In this document: positions 29,783 through 37,996 of the stretch, in pieces
Position numbering within the stretch: the stretch's first letter is position 1
Layout: each line of letters starts with the position of its first letter
Source of the DNA: Calditrichia bacterium
GTDB taxonomy: Bacteria > Calditrichota > Calditrichia > Calditrichales > Calditrichaceae
Reading direction: 5' to 3'
DNA length: 64,000 nt
Assembly (NCBI GenBank): GCA_026983775.1
Contig: JALSTK010000117.1
Coordinates: forward strand, 83,737 to 147,736
The notes under the pieces: model-generated
What the model was told of the DNA's origin: nothing
The model's database searches: none
Seen by the model: only the letters and a program-made list of their open reading frames with translations
Made by a program: the position numbers and the translations under genes

Positions 29783-30970
29783 ATGATTCAGTTTGATTCG
29801 GCTGCCGATCAGGCGGCAAAAATTAAAGTGATAGGCGTAGGAGGCGCCGGTGGTAATGCCCTGAATGGAATGATCGAAACAGGATTATCCGGTGTAGAGT
29901 TTATTGCCATTAATACGGATGCTCAGGATTTGGAAATGAACAAAGCTTCGAGCCGAATTCAGATCGGTAGAAATTTAACCAAAGGTTTGGGAGCCGGGGC
30001 CAATCCGGAAGTGGGTCTAAAAGCGATCGAGGAGGACAAAGATCGGGTGATAGAAATGCTCAACGGGGTCGATATGGTATTCGTAACCTGCGGAATGGGT
30101 GGCGGCACCGGTACGGGGGCTGCGCCGATCGTGGCGGAAGTAGCCAAAGATATGGGAGCTTTAACCGTGGGTATTACAACCATGCCCTTTGCTTTCGAAG
30201 GTCCGGTGCGGCGCAGAAATGCAGAAAAAGGAATTGAAGCCCTGCGCGAACGGGTGGACACCATGTTGGTAATACCCAATGATCGCATCTTTAGTATTAT
30301 TGAAAAAAATACACCGATTGTTTCAGCTTTTAAGGTGGCCGATTCCATTCTGTTGGAAGCTACCCGAAGTATCTCGGATCTGATCAATGTCCATGGGTAT
30401 ATAAATCTTGATTTTGCAGATATTCGCACGGTCATGGCCGGAATGGGCGACGCCTTGATGGGTTCCGGTGTGGGCATCGGAGAAAATCGGGCCATAGCTG
30501 CCGCCGAGCAAGCTATCTCCAGTCCGCTTTTGGATGGGGCCGATATCAGTGGCGCCCGCGGTGTTCTTATCAATATCACCGGTGGAAATACTCTCTCTAT
30601 GTTTGAGGTCGGAGAGGCCAGTAACCTGATTCATGAGAAAGTCGGGGAAGATGCCAATGTCATTTTTGGGATGGTAATTGACGAAGAACTTACGGAAGAA
30701 TTACGGGTTACCGTTATTGCCACCGGTTTTAATCGTGCGGCGGAACAATCGGAGGTGCTTCGACAGCCGAAAGAAATAAAACGGGGTCCGTTTGGCGCTA
30801 CGGATTTCAAAGAGTTGGATAAACCTACTTTTAAAAGGGAAAATAAAAAAGTGGACGAGAAATTTCCCGGCAGTCCACGACCTAATATCTTTAGTTTGCC
30901 TCCGGAAGATGTTCCGGAAGGTCTGGAGGATCTGGATATCCCGGCCTTTTTGCGTAAGCAGGTTGATTAA
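29783..30970 (+). CDS. ftsZ: Cell division protein FtsZ
   Basis: Tubulin-like GTPase of 395 residues that forms the division ring. It shows GVGGAGGNALNGM, the tubulin signature GGGTGTGAAPIVAE, the T7 synergy loop NLDFADIRTVM, a short variable linker (about 320-375), and a conserved C-terminal peptide (LDIPAFLRKQ) that binds FtsA. It is preceded by GGGAGAAGAG and closed by a terminator, ending the dcw cluster. Confidence 0.97.
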   Translation: MIQFDSAADQAAKIKVIGVGGAGGNALNGMIETGLSGVEFIAINTDAQDLEMNKASSRIQIGRNLTKGLGAGANPEVGLKAIEEDKDRVIEMLNGVDMVFVTCGMGGGTGTGAAPIVAEVAKDMGALTVGITTMPFAFEGPVRRRNAEKGIEALRERVDTMLVIPNDRIFSIIEKNTPIVSAFKVADSILLEATRSISDLINVHGYINLDFADIRTVMAGMGDALMGSGVGIGENRAIAAAEQAISSPLLDGADISGARGVLINITGGNTLSMFEVGEASNLIHEKVGEDANVIFGMVIDEELTEELRVTVIATGFNRAAEQSEVLRQPKEIKRGPFGATDFKELDKPTFKRENKKVDEKFPGSPRPNIFSLPPEDVPEGLEDLDIPAFLRKQVD

Positions 30971-30976
30971 CTCTAA

Positions 30977-31025
30977 AACAGGGACCGATGGTCTCTCCCG
31001 TCCGTTGGCCCCTGTTCTGTTTTTT
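30977..31025 (+). terminator. Rho-independent terminator after ftsZ
   Basis: AACAGGGACC (30977-30986) pairs with GGCCCCTGTT (31007-31016), 9 of 10 positions with one A-C mismatch, and a run of U residues follows at 31020-31025. It lies 6 bases past the ftsZ stop and closes the dcw operon. Confidence 0.85.
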
Positions 31026-31136
31026 CGTGGAAAAATTATTTAAAGAAATAGAATAGCTATCCGAATTAGTTATATAGATCAATCCAAATGAAACCATTAG
31101 GATTGGTTTATATCTGATATTTTTTCGGAGGGACAA

Positions 31137-31364
31137 ATGCATCAAGCCAATTTGTATCCTTTACAGGAAGCCGCCAAAAATCTTGGGATCAGTGAATCAT
31201 TGATTGAAAAGTTCATAAAAAAAGGCCTCGTTATCCCTATTAGAGATAAGAAGGCCAGAAAATTAACCCCTTACGGTTTACGCCAATTACGTCGGGTTAT
31301 AAATTTGTACGAGCAGTCCTATTCCCTGGATCTGATCGAGCGCCTTATTAATAATGGATCATAA
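31137..31364 (+). CDS. Small MerR-like helix-turn-helix protein
   Basis: A 75-residue protein with one winged-helix domain of MerR type: LQEAAKNLGISESLIEKFI (helix-turn-helix) followed by a wing-like KKARKLTPYGLRQLRRV. It has no effector or dimerisation domain, so it may be an autonomous DNA-binding protein or a small chaperone-modulator-like partner. The ATG follows GGAGGG. It follows the ftsZ terminator, and its end overlaps the convergent lipoprotein gene by 6 bases. Its target is unknown; autoregulation or control of the neighbouring wall genes is only a guess. Confidence 0.75.
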   Translation: MHQANLYPLQEAAKNLGISESLIEKFIKKGLVIPIRDKKARKLTPYGLRQLRRVINLYEQSYSLDLIERLINNGS

Positions 31365-32210
31365 TTTAGCCATAATAGCCCGGGCCCTGGTCGTATAGGG
31401 ACTATTTGGGAAATCCTCTTGTAAACGATTAAATTCTTCAATCGCCTTATCTTTTTGCCCTTTTCGAATATAACACAATCCCAGTTTAAACTGCGCGTCC
31501 GCCTTTTTATTGGAACGAGGAAAAGTTAGCACCTTTTCAAAATCAATAATGGCCGCATCATATTGGCGCAGCGCATAGTGACATTCACCGATCCAATATT
31601 GGGCATTATCGGAAAGAGAGTTGGTAGTACTGGTTGCCAACAAAGCCTGAAATGTCTGGAGGGCCGTTTGGTAATCTCGTGCTTCGAAGGCAGCGCGGGC
31701 CTGGTCGTACTGGTTTTTATAGTCATCCTGAGAAATAGCGCCGACAGCGGAATAAGAAGGAGCCGGTCTGGATGTGCTCAGTTTGTTGATTTCGGCATTT
31801 TGTTCGTCAACCAGGGCATTTAGCTGGGCAATTTGTTTGTCCTTTTGCTGAAGCTGCTTTTTTAACTTTTGGACCTGTTGCTCGTATTTTTTAGCATTGT
31901 CCTCTTTCTGAATTTGCTGCCTGGCCATGGCAGTTGAGGCCGAAGAATTACTCTGCTTTTGATTGATTTCATTGGTGTCCAGCAATTTTAATTTTTCCTG
32001 ATTGGCGCGTGGAGCCGGTTTCGGTTTGGCTGTTTGCTGACTTTCAGCCGGAGATATTCCTAAAAGTGCTTCGATGTCATCGAGATCTTTTTGCTGATCC
32101 TTTTTGCTGGTAGAACCGGGTTCTGCGGATTTCTTTTTGGTACCGGCACAATGTAACACAAAAAACATCGAAAAAATGAAAATAAGAAAGATAAAAGTTT
32201 TACTACGCAT
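31359..32210 (-). CDS. YbgF/CpoB-like TPR lipoprotein
   Basis: A 283-residue envelope protein. The signal peptide ends in a lipobox (VLHC), so it should be lipidated. A low-complexity linker and a coiled coil (about 100-148, KLKKQLQQKDKQIAQLNAL) precede three TPR-like repeats (about 165-280) as in YbgF/CpoB, which links Tol-Pal and peptidoglycan synthesis in proteobacteria. No tol-pal genes lie beside it; it sits next to rodA. AGGAGGT precedes the ATG and a good promoter lies upstream. Confidence 0.85.
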   Translation of the reverse strand: MRSKTFIFLIFIFSMFFVLHCAGTKKKSAEPGSTSKKDQQKDLDDIEALLGISPAESQQTAKPKPAPRANQEKLKLLDTNEINQKQSNSSASTAMARQQIQKEDNAKKYEQQVQKLKKQLQQKDKQIAQLNALVDEQNAEINKLSTSRPAPSYSAVGAISQDDYKNQYDQARAAFEARDYQTALQTFQALLATSTTNSLSDNAQYWIGECHYALRQYDAAIIDFEKVLTFPRSNKKADAQFKLGLCYIRKGQKDKAIEEFNRLQEDFPNSPYTTRARAIMAKL

Positions 32211-32258
32211 CTGAACCTCCTGATAAATAGGCTGAGGTATTTTAGCTATAATTAACTC

Positions 32259-32287
32259 AATATATTAATAGTCAAGAAATATGTCAA
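32259..32287 (-). promoter_or_regulatory. Sigma-70-type promoter of the YbgF-like lipoprotein
   Basis: On the minus strand TTGACA (32282-32287) and TATATT (32259-32264) are separated by exactly 17 bases, and the lipoprotein ATG (32210) lies about 40 bases past the expected start of transcription. This is a near-consensus housekeeping promoter. Confidence 0.75.
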
Positions 32288-32292
32288 TTAAA

Positions 32293-32309
32293 TTGTTATA
32301 AAATAACAA
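32293..32309 (-). terminator. Weak AT-rich hairpin after rodA
   Basis: TTGTTAT (32293-32299) and ATAACAA (32303-32309) form a 7-bp stem with an AAA loop just past the rodA stop, followed on the minus strand by UUUAAUU. The stem is AT-rich and the U-run poor, so it is a weak candidate terminator of the mre-rod operon. Confidence 0.4.
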
Positions 32310-32317
32310 CCTGTCCT

Positions 32318-33538
32318 TTAATTATTGAAGCGATTCATGGAAAAATTCAGAACACAGCCCATCATCGTAAGGGTAGAAATAAGAAAAGACCCGCCATAAC
32401 TGATGAAAGGAAGGGGAAGTCCGGTTACCGGGGCCAGACCTATGGTCATTCCTATATTGACTACAACGTGAAAAAACAAGACCGTTAGAATGCCAATAAG
32501 GGCCACGCTGCTAAAAACGGATTTTACGAGAACCGCTAAATATAATAGATAAAAAAGCAGGGCAAGAAAAAGTGCCAGTACAATCATAACACCCATAAAG
32601 CCCCACTCTTCTCCGATGACGGAAAAGATAAAATCCGTGTGCTGTGCAGGCAGGAATCTTAATTGGGTTTGGGTACCGTTTAAATAGCCCTTGCCCCACA
32701 GACCGCCGGAGCCGATTGCCACTTTGCTCTGGATAATTTGATACCCGCTGCCCTTGGGATCCTTTTCAGGATTAGCAAATGTAAGAATGCGTTGTTGCTG
32801 ATAAGGACGAAGATGGGCCCACATGGCCGGTGTTGCCAGGCCTACCGTGATATGCAGGATAAAAATGATTGCCATAATACTGACGGCTTTTCGTGAAAAT
32901 ATTAAGATAAGAACTACTATGAACATCCAAATGAGAAAGGCATAAAAATTAAAAGCAAACAGAGCGGTGAAAAAGGGGGAGATCAGAATAAAAAGAATGA
33001 ACCAATTTAGTCCGGCCCAATACAGTAGTGGAATGAGTAAAGCCAGAAAAACAAGAGACGTTCCCAGATCCGGTTGTTTGGCAATCAATAGAAAGGGTAA
33101 AAATATAAGCACGGCAGTCACTAAAAGATGCTTGAATTTATTAATATCCACTTCAGGAGAGGAAAGATAACGGGCAACAGCCAATATGGTGGCCAATTTT
33201 GCCAGTTCGGAGGGTTGCAATTTAAAGGATCCGAATGCCAGCCAGCGCTCCGCACCGTAGCCCTTCACACCCAAAAAGAAAACAAGAATCAAAAGTAAGA
33301 TGCTTAGACCGTAGAAGGGATAGGCCAGACGTTGAATGAGCTTCAAAGGAGTGAAGGCTACGACCAACATGGAAATCAGCCCGATGGCAACGAAGATGAG
33401 CTGGCGGTTAAAATACAGTTGAGATTGAGCGTGGCCGGTATACGTTGCACTATAGACCGTGAACAGACCGATTGTCAACAACAGAAGGATGGCACTCAGT
33501 AAGATCAAATCTATTTTAGCTGAAAAGTCTTTTGTCAT
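32318..33538 (-). CDS. rodA: Rod-shape SEDS glycosyltransferase RodA
   Basis: Polytopic SEDS protein of 406 residues that polymerises glycan strands in the elongation complex with PBP2. Motifs include ERWLAFGSFKLQPSELAKL, AKQPDLGTSLVF, SGGLWGKGYL, HTDFIFSVIGEEWGF and GLPLPFISYGGS. It begins 6 bases after mrdA. Neighbouring genes mreB, mreC, mreD and mrdA confirm the elongation role. Confidence 0.96.
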   Translation of the reverse strand: MTKDFSAKIDLILLSAILLLLTIGLFTVYSATYTGHAQSQLYFNRQLIFVAIGLISMLVVAFTPLKLIQRLAYPFYGLSILLLILVFFLGVKGYGAERWLAFGSFKLQPSELAKLATILAVARYLSSPEVDINKFKHLLVTAVLIFLPFLLIAKQPDLGTSLVFLALLIPLLYWAGLNWFILFILISPFFTALFAFNFYAFLIWMFIVVLILIFSRKAVSIMAIIFILHITVGLATPAMWAHLRPYQQQRILTFANPEKDPKGSGYQIIQSKVAIGSGGLWGKGYLNGTQTQLRFLPAQHTDFIFSVIGEEWGFMGVMIVLALFLALLFYLLYLAVLVKSVFSSVALIGILTVLFFHVVVNIGMTIGLAPVTGLPLPFISYGGSFLISTLTMMGCVLNFSMNRFNN

Positions 33539-33543
33539 GGCGG

Positions 33544-35406
33544 TTATAAACTATCTATTGGTACGGTGATAGGGATGGGGTTAAAATTATCCAGCTTTAA
33601 CGGTTCGGTTTCTTCAACGGCCTGTGTGGAATCTCTTTTAACGATAGGCCTGGGAAGTAACTTGCCGTAAAAATATTTTTCCAGGAACTGTCGGGCAATC
33701 GGTGCGGCGACTCCTCCTCCACTACCCGCATTCTCAACAATAACGGCGATAGCCACTTCGGGTTTGTCAAAGGGCGCGAAGCCGATAAACCAGGCATGGG
33801 GTTCGCCGTGAGGATTTTGGGAAGTTCCGGTTTTACCCCCCATTTCGATACCCCGGACTTTTGCCTGCCAACCGGTACCCCCATTGACTACTTCCCGCAT
33901 TCCCTCCCGAACCACGTCATAATTTTTTTCGGAAACCCCCTGAATATATTTGACGGCTGCCGGAAAGTGAATCATTTTTTTATCCACATAATCGTAAACA
34001 TGGTCAACAAGATGCGGCTTGTAGTAGATGCCCCTGTTGGCAAGAATCATGGCAAATTGGGCCATTTGTAAAGGGGTTACCAAAAGTTCGCCCTGTCCGA
34101 TCGCGAGGTTGGCAAGATTTCCCCTTGTCCAGCCATGTTCCCCGTATAGTTTGTTAAAATAGTCGATGGAGGGAACCAGTCCCGGTTTCTCGTTTGGGAT
34201 ATCGATACCGGTCAGACTACCGAATCCGAATTTTTTGCTGTAACGGGTCCACACATCCAGGCCGATTTTCAAGCCAAGCTGGTAAAAATAAACATTACAG
34301 GAGCCTTTTATGGCTTGCAGAAGATCAATATTTCCATGCCCTTTAACTTTCCAGCAATGGATAATGCGTCGTCCTAATTTATAATAACCGGGACAATAGG
34401 CATGCCAATGAGGCGTAATAATTTTTTCCTGAAGTGCAGCGAGAGCGGCTACGAGTTTGTAAGTACTTCCGGGGGGGTAAGTGGATTGAATCGCCCGGCT
34501 ATATAAAGGATGGTGGGGATCGTTGATGAGTTTACTCCAAATTTCAGGATTGATCCGTCCGCTGAGTGAGCGGGGATCGAAATCCGGTTTGCTAACTAAG
34601 GCCAGAACACCGCCGTTTCGTGTGTCGAGAGCAACAAGGGCCCCCTGTCTTCCCGTAAAAAGCGATTCCGCAAAACATTGCATTTTATAGTCCATATACA
34701 GGTAAAGGTCGTTTCCGTGAATGGGAGGAATATTACGATTCTCATCATAATACCCCAAATCTTTACCGGAAGCATCGATACGTTTGTATTCCAGACCCTT
34801 TGTACCGCGAAGACTCAAATCATATTTCTTTTCAAGACCGGATTTACCGACAATGTCCCCCTGTTTGTAAATAGGACTTAATAATTGTTCGACCTGGGTC
34901 ACTTCCCCGATGGATCCGAAAATATGAGGAGAATTAACACCGGGCATATAGTATCGCTTCGGTTCGACGATGGTTAAAACACCCGGAAATTCGAGACGGC
35001 GTTCTTCGAAATCAACCACATCCCGGGGAAGAAGATCGCGGGCAATGATCACCGGTCTGAAACCGAAATTTTGGTTAATTCGTTTGTACACCGTTGCGGA
35101 ATCCAAATCCAGATGGTGTATAACGTAAGAAAGTGTTTGTGTGCTGACCGTTTTTGGAATGACGCTCAAAGCGAATGAAGGACGGTTATCAACCAAAATA
35201 TTGCCGTTGCGATCTTTTATCAGACCACGTACCGGATAAATCTCAATAGAACGGATCGAATTGTTAATGGATTTCTGTAAATAAAATTCGGTGTTGTACA
35301 ATTGTAACTTAGTAAACCCGCCGAGGAGGAATAAAAAGGATAAGAACAGGAGAGCTATGAATACATATTTTCTTCTCTCCAATAAACGACGCGGTAGTTC
35401 ACGCAT
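33544..35406 (-). CDS. mrdA: Penicillin-binding protein 2 (elongation transpeptidase)
   Basis: Class B PBP of 620 residues with one N-terminal membrane anchor (about 12-34), a pedestal/dimerisation region (RGLIKDRNGNILVDNRP) and a transpeptidase domain with YPPGSTYKL (SxxK), KGSCNVYF (SxN) and GGKTGTSQ (KTG). It cross-links side-wall peptidoglycan with RodA. Its start overlaps the end of mreD by 8 bases. Confidence 0.96.
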   Translation of the reverse strand: MRELPRRLLERRKYVFIALLFLSFLFLLGGFTKLQLYNTEFYLQKSINNSIRSIEIYPVRGLIKDRNGNILVDNRPSFALSVIPKTVSTQTLSYVIHHLDLDSATVYKRINQNFGFRPVIIARDLLPRDVVDFEERRLEFPGVLTIVEPKRYYMPGVNSPHIFGSIGEVTQVEQLLSPIYKQGDIVGKSGLEKKYDLSLRGTKGLEYKRIDASGKDLGYYDENRNIPPIHGNDLYLYMDYKMQCFAESLFTGRQGALVALDTRNGGVLALVSKPDFDPRSLSGRINPEIWSKLINDPHHPLYSRAIQSTYPPGSTYKLVAALAALQEKIITPHWHAYCPGYYKLGRRIIHCWKVKGHGNIDLLQAIKGSCNVYFYQLGLKIGLDVWTRYSKKFGFGSLTGIDIPNEKPGLVPSIDYFNKLYGEHGWTRGNLANLAIGQGELLVTPLQMAQFAMILANRGIYYKPHLVDHVYDYVDKKMIHFPAAVKYIQGVSEKNYDVVREGMREVVNGGTGWQAKVRGIEMGGKTGTSQNPHGEPHAWFIGFAPFDKPEVAIAVIVENAGSGGGVAAPIARQFLEKYFYGKLLPRPIVKRDSTQAVEETEPLKLDNFNPIPITVPIDSL

Positions 35407-35896
35407 GATATTCTTCGTTTAAATATTTGTATGTGAAAACCTGAATAAACAAAAGCATAATCAGGGTATAAATCGTATTGGGAAAAGCTCGGGTATAAAC
35501 CAACACCCCGTAGGAGAGATTGGTTTTAAACTGGAAAAAAGCATAGAGCAGTAATTCATGTAAAAAGATTAATAAAATAAACCATAAATAGGCCATGGAA
35601 CCGGCAACCTTATGGGTGTGCATTTTTCCGGCTCCATAACCGACAATGGCCTTCGGCAGGGCGGTGATTCCCACGGGCATGCCGGTGAGCGAGTCCTGGA
35701 TGATACCGAGGAAAAATCCGGCACTGCTTCCTTTTAAAGAACCGAAGCGGTTTCCCAAAAGGATAACCAGCGCCAGAATCAGATCGGGTCTCCACAGGCG
35801 AATTTCAATTAAGGGAACGACCAGAGTCTGCAATAATAAAACGATGATTCCCAAAAAAAGAATTACATATAAAAAATATTTTGTTTCATGATCCAT
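35399..35896 (-). CDS. mreD: Rod-shape-determining membrane protein MreD
   Basis: A 165-residue protein of five or six membrane segments. I start at ATG 35896 (MDHETKYF), which overlaps the last 11 bases of mreC, the usual arrangement; a longer frame into mreC has no support. It bears the MreD pattern of WRPDLILALVILLGNRFGSLKG. MreD joins MreC and RodZ in the elongation complex. Confidence 0.88.
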   Translation of the reverse strand: MDHETKYFLYVILFLGIIVLLLQTLVVPLIEIRLWRPDLILALVILLGNRFGSLKGSSAGFFLGIIQDSLTGMPVGITALPKAIVGYGAGKMHTHKVAGSMAYLWFILLIFLHELLLYAFFQFKTNLSYGVLVYTRAFPNTIYTLIMLLFIQVFTYKYLNEEYHA

Positions 35897-36686
35897 TGTT
35901 CGGCTTTTCCAGCATAATGGCAACTTCCTCCAGCCGATTGATCTGCACGGCCGGTTTAACATGTATAGTCTGAAACAGGTTTTGAATGTTCTTTTTGATA
36001 GAAATGACATAGCCCACTTTAACATTGGGCGGGAAAATACGGCTCATTCCGGAAGTAAACAGCACATCTCCCACCCGAACCTCTATCGTATTAGGGATAT
36101 TTTCCAGCAGTAGACCGTTGCCTCCATCCCAAACCACAATACCCAGCTCCCGATTTCTTTGTATCCGTACACTCACCCTGCTATTGGGGTCAAACAGATT
36201 CTGACAAATAGCATAGTCATGACTTACCTTAACAATTTTACCTACCAACCCGTCGTCTGTTAAGACGGCAGCATCTTTTCTTATGGTGCCGGAATCTCTG
36301 ATGGCAATGAGAAATCCGGTAACAAAATCCTGAGGAGCAAATCCGATAATTTTAGCCGGTACCAGTTTATAATCTAAGATATTTTTAAACTGCAACATTT
36401 TTTTAAGACGAAGATTTTCCAATAAAGCGTCTTGAAGTTGATAGTTCTCGTAGGCCAGTTGGATATTTTGAAGACGCAGTTGCTGATTCTCTTGGCGTAA
36501 ATGGAAGTAGTTGCTTAAAGAAGTTGCCGAACTGTTTAAGAATCCGAATGTACTTAATGTTGTCGATCGTAATCCTTCCACAATTTTCGAATCGGAAGAA
36601 ACCATGAGTAAAAACGACAGCGTTATATAAATAAGGAGTACGAACAGGTCACGAAAACGATTTATATAGTATGTTAAAAACTTCAC
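35886..36686 (-). CDS. mreC: Rod-shape-determining protein MreC
   Basis: A 266-residue bitopic protein with a short cytoplasmic tail, one membrane segment (about 10-30), a coiled coil (about 62-100, RQENQQLRLQNIQLAYE) and a periplasmic beta-barrel region (APQDFVTGFLIAIRD through GDVLFTSGMSRIFPPNVKVG). MreC activates PBP2/RodA. Between it and mreB is a 196-base gap with an inverted repeat. Confidence 0.94.
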   Translation of the reverse strand: MKFLTYYINRFRDLFVLLIYITLSFLLMVSSDSKIVEGLRSTTLSTFGFLNSSATSLSNYFHLRQENQQLRLQNIQLAYENYQLQDALLENLRLKKMLQFKNILDYKLVPAKIIGFAPQDFVTGFLIAIRDSGTIRKDAAVLTDDGLVGKIVKVSHDYAICQNLFDPNSRVSVRIQRNRELGIVVWDGGNGLLLENIPNTIEVRVGDVLFTSGMSRIFPPNVKVGYVISIKKNIQNLFQTIHVKPAVQINRLEEVAIMLEKPNNGS

Positions 36687-36766
36687 TGCTCAAAAGATGT
36701 ATTAATGATGAGAGTTATCATTAGTTAATAATCCTAATTTACATCGGAATACAGGATATATATGGC

Positions 36767-36898
36767 ACGACGATCGGCTTGCACAGAAGGCCCCCATCGT
36801 TTTGGGATGAGATCGATTCCTTCCTTATTAAATCATTTGCTTTACGGTAAAAAATGCCACGAATAGTTGTTGCCCTTCGATATTAAACCGATCGTCGT
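36767..36898. repeat. 11-bp inverted repeat spanning the mreB-mreC gap
   Basis: ACGACGATCGG at 36767-36777 is the exact reverse complement of CCGATCGTCGT at 36888-36898, inside the last codons of mreB. The arms enclose 110 bases of the mreB-mreC gap. The long-range pairing could act in processing or attenuation of the mreB transcript, but no U-run follows. Confidence 0.4.
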
Positions 36899-37917
36899 TG
36901 TTTCAGCAGTACCTTGTCATATTTTTCCGGTTCGTCCAGTATTTTTCCGCAACCGCGGGCTACACAGGTCAGAGGATCGTCCGCCACATGGATGGCCATA
37001 GAAGTCTCTTCCCTGAGGCGTACATCCAGATTATTCAAAAGAGCTCCACCGCCTGTCAAGATAATACCGCGATCCAATATATCGGAGGCTAACTCCGGGG
37101 GCGTCCGTTCCAGAGAAAGCTTTACGGCTTCCACAATCGACTGGATGCTGTCATCGAGTGCTTCTCGGATTTCTGCGGAAGAGATCTCTATCGTCTTTGG
37201 GATACCATCGATTAAATCCCGTCCTTTTACTTCGGCCTTCTTTTCTTCTTCCAGAGTCGTTGCAGAACCAATATTGCATTTGATATCTTCGGCGGTTTTT
37301 TCACCGATCAAAAGATTGAAATTTTTCTTGAAAAACTGAATGATAGCCAAATTCATCTCATCCCCACCGATGCGGATGGAGGTATGATTGACAATCCCGT
37401 TTAATGAAATGACGGCAATTTCCGATGTGCCTCCGCCGATATCGACAATCATGTTGCCAACAGGTTCATCTATCTGTAAACCGACTCCAATAGCCGAAGC
37501 CATGGCTTCGGCCACCAGTTCCACTTCTCTGGCGCCGGCCCGTTCGGCCGAATCTCTAACGGCTCTTTTTTCGACTTCGGTGATGCCGGAGGGTACACAA
37601 ACCAAAATTTTGCCGATCATCATACGATTCACATTGGCGGCTTTAATCATCTCACGAATCATTATTTCGGTTGCTTCAAAATCGGCAATAACACCGTCTT
37701 TTAAAGGTCGAATGGTAGAAATACCCTGATGGGTTCTACCTAACATTTGCCGCGCTTCACTGCCGACCGCCACAACCTTTTCCGAATTGTCTTCAAGAGC
37801 AATAATCGAAGGTTCATTTACCACAATGCCTTTTCCCTTAATATAGATCAGCGTATTGGCTGTTCCTAAATCAATCCCTATATCCGATGAGAAAAAATTA
37901 AAAAAAGATAAACCCAT
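36883..37917 (-). CDS. mreB: Rod-shape-determining actin homologue MreB
   Basis: Membrane-associated actin-like filament protein of 344 residues directing side-wall synthesis. Motifs: IGIDLGTANTLIYIKGKGIV (phosphate 1), MIVDIGGGTSEIAVISL (phosphate 2) and GIILTGGGALLNNLD (adenosine). It heads the mreB-mreC-mreD-mrdA-rodA series. A candidate promoter lies upstream, overlapping the end of the LD-carboxypeptidase gene. Confidence 0.97.
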   Translation of the reverse strand: MGLSFFNFFSSDIGIDLGTANTLIYIKGKGIVVNEPSIIALEDNSEKVVAVGSEARQMLGRTHQGISTIRPLKDGVIADFEATEIMIREMIKAANVNRMMIGKILVCVPSGITEVEKRAVRDSAERAGAREVELVAEAMASAIGVGLQIDEPVGNMIVDIGGGTSEIAVISLNGIVNHTSIRIGGDEMNLAIIQFFKKNFNLLIGEKTAEDIKCNIGSATTLEEEKKAEVKGRDLIDGIPKTIEISSAEIREALDDSIQSIVEAVKLSLERTPPELASDILDRGIILTGGGALLNNLDVRLREETSMAIHVADDPLTCVARGCGKILDEPEKYDKVLLKQRRSV

Positions 37918-37967
37918 TGGGCACTCCCTGCCAAATAATTAATTTTTGATGGTCACACAAAGCACCG

Positions 37968-37996
37968 AATTTAAACAATCAAGTGTTATGAGTCAA
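37968..37996 (-). promoter_or_regulatory. Candidate promoter of mreB
   Basis: On the minus strand TTGACT (37991-37996) and TAAATT (37968-37973) are separated by 17 bases, about 50 bases before the mreB ATG. The -10 element is poor (4 of 6), so this is only a candidate. Confidence 0.35.

Noticed and set aside
29959..30579. 206-codon open frame antisense to ftsZ
   Set aside because: It mirrors the conserved ftsZ frame and has a low-complexity Ser/Pro-rich product; no ribosome site.
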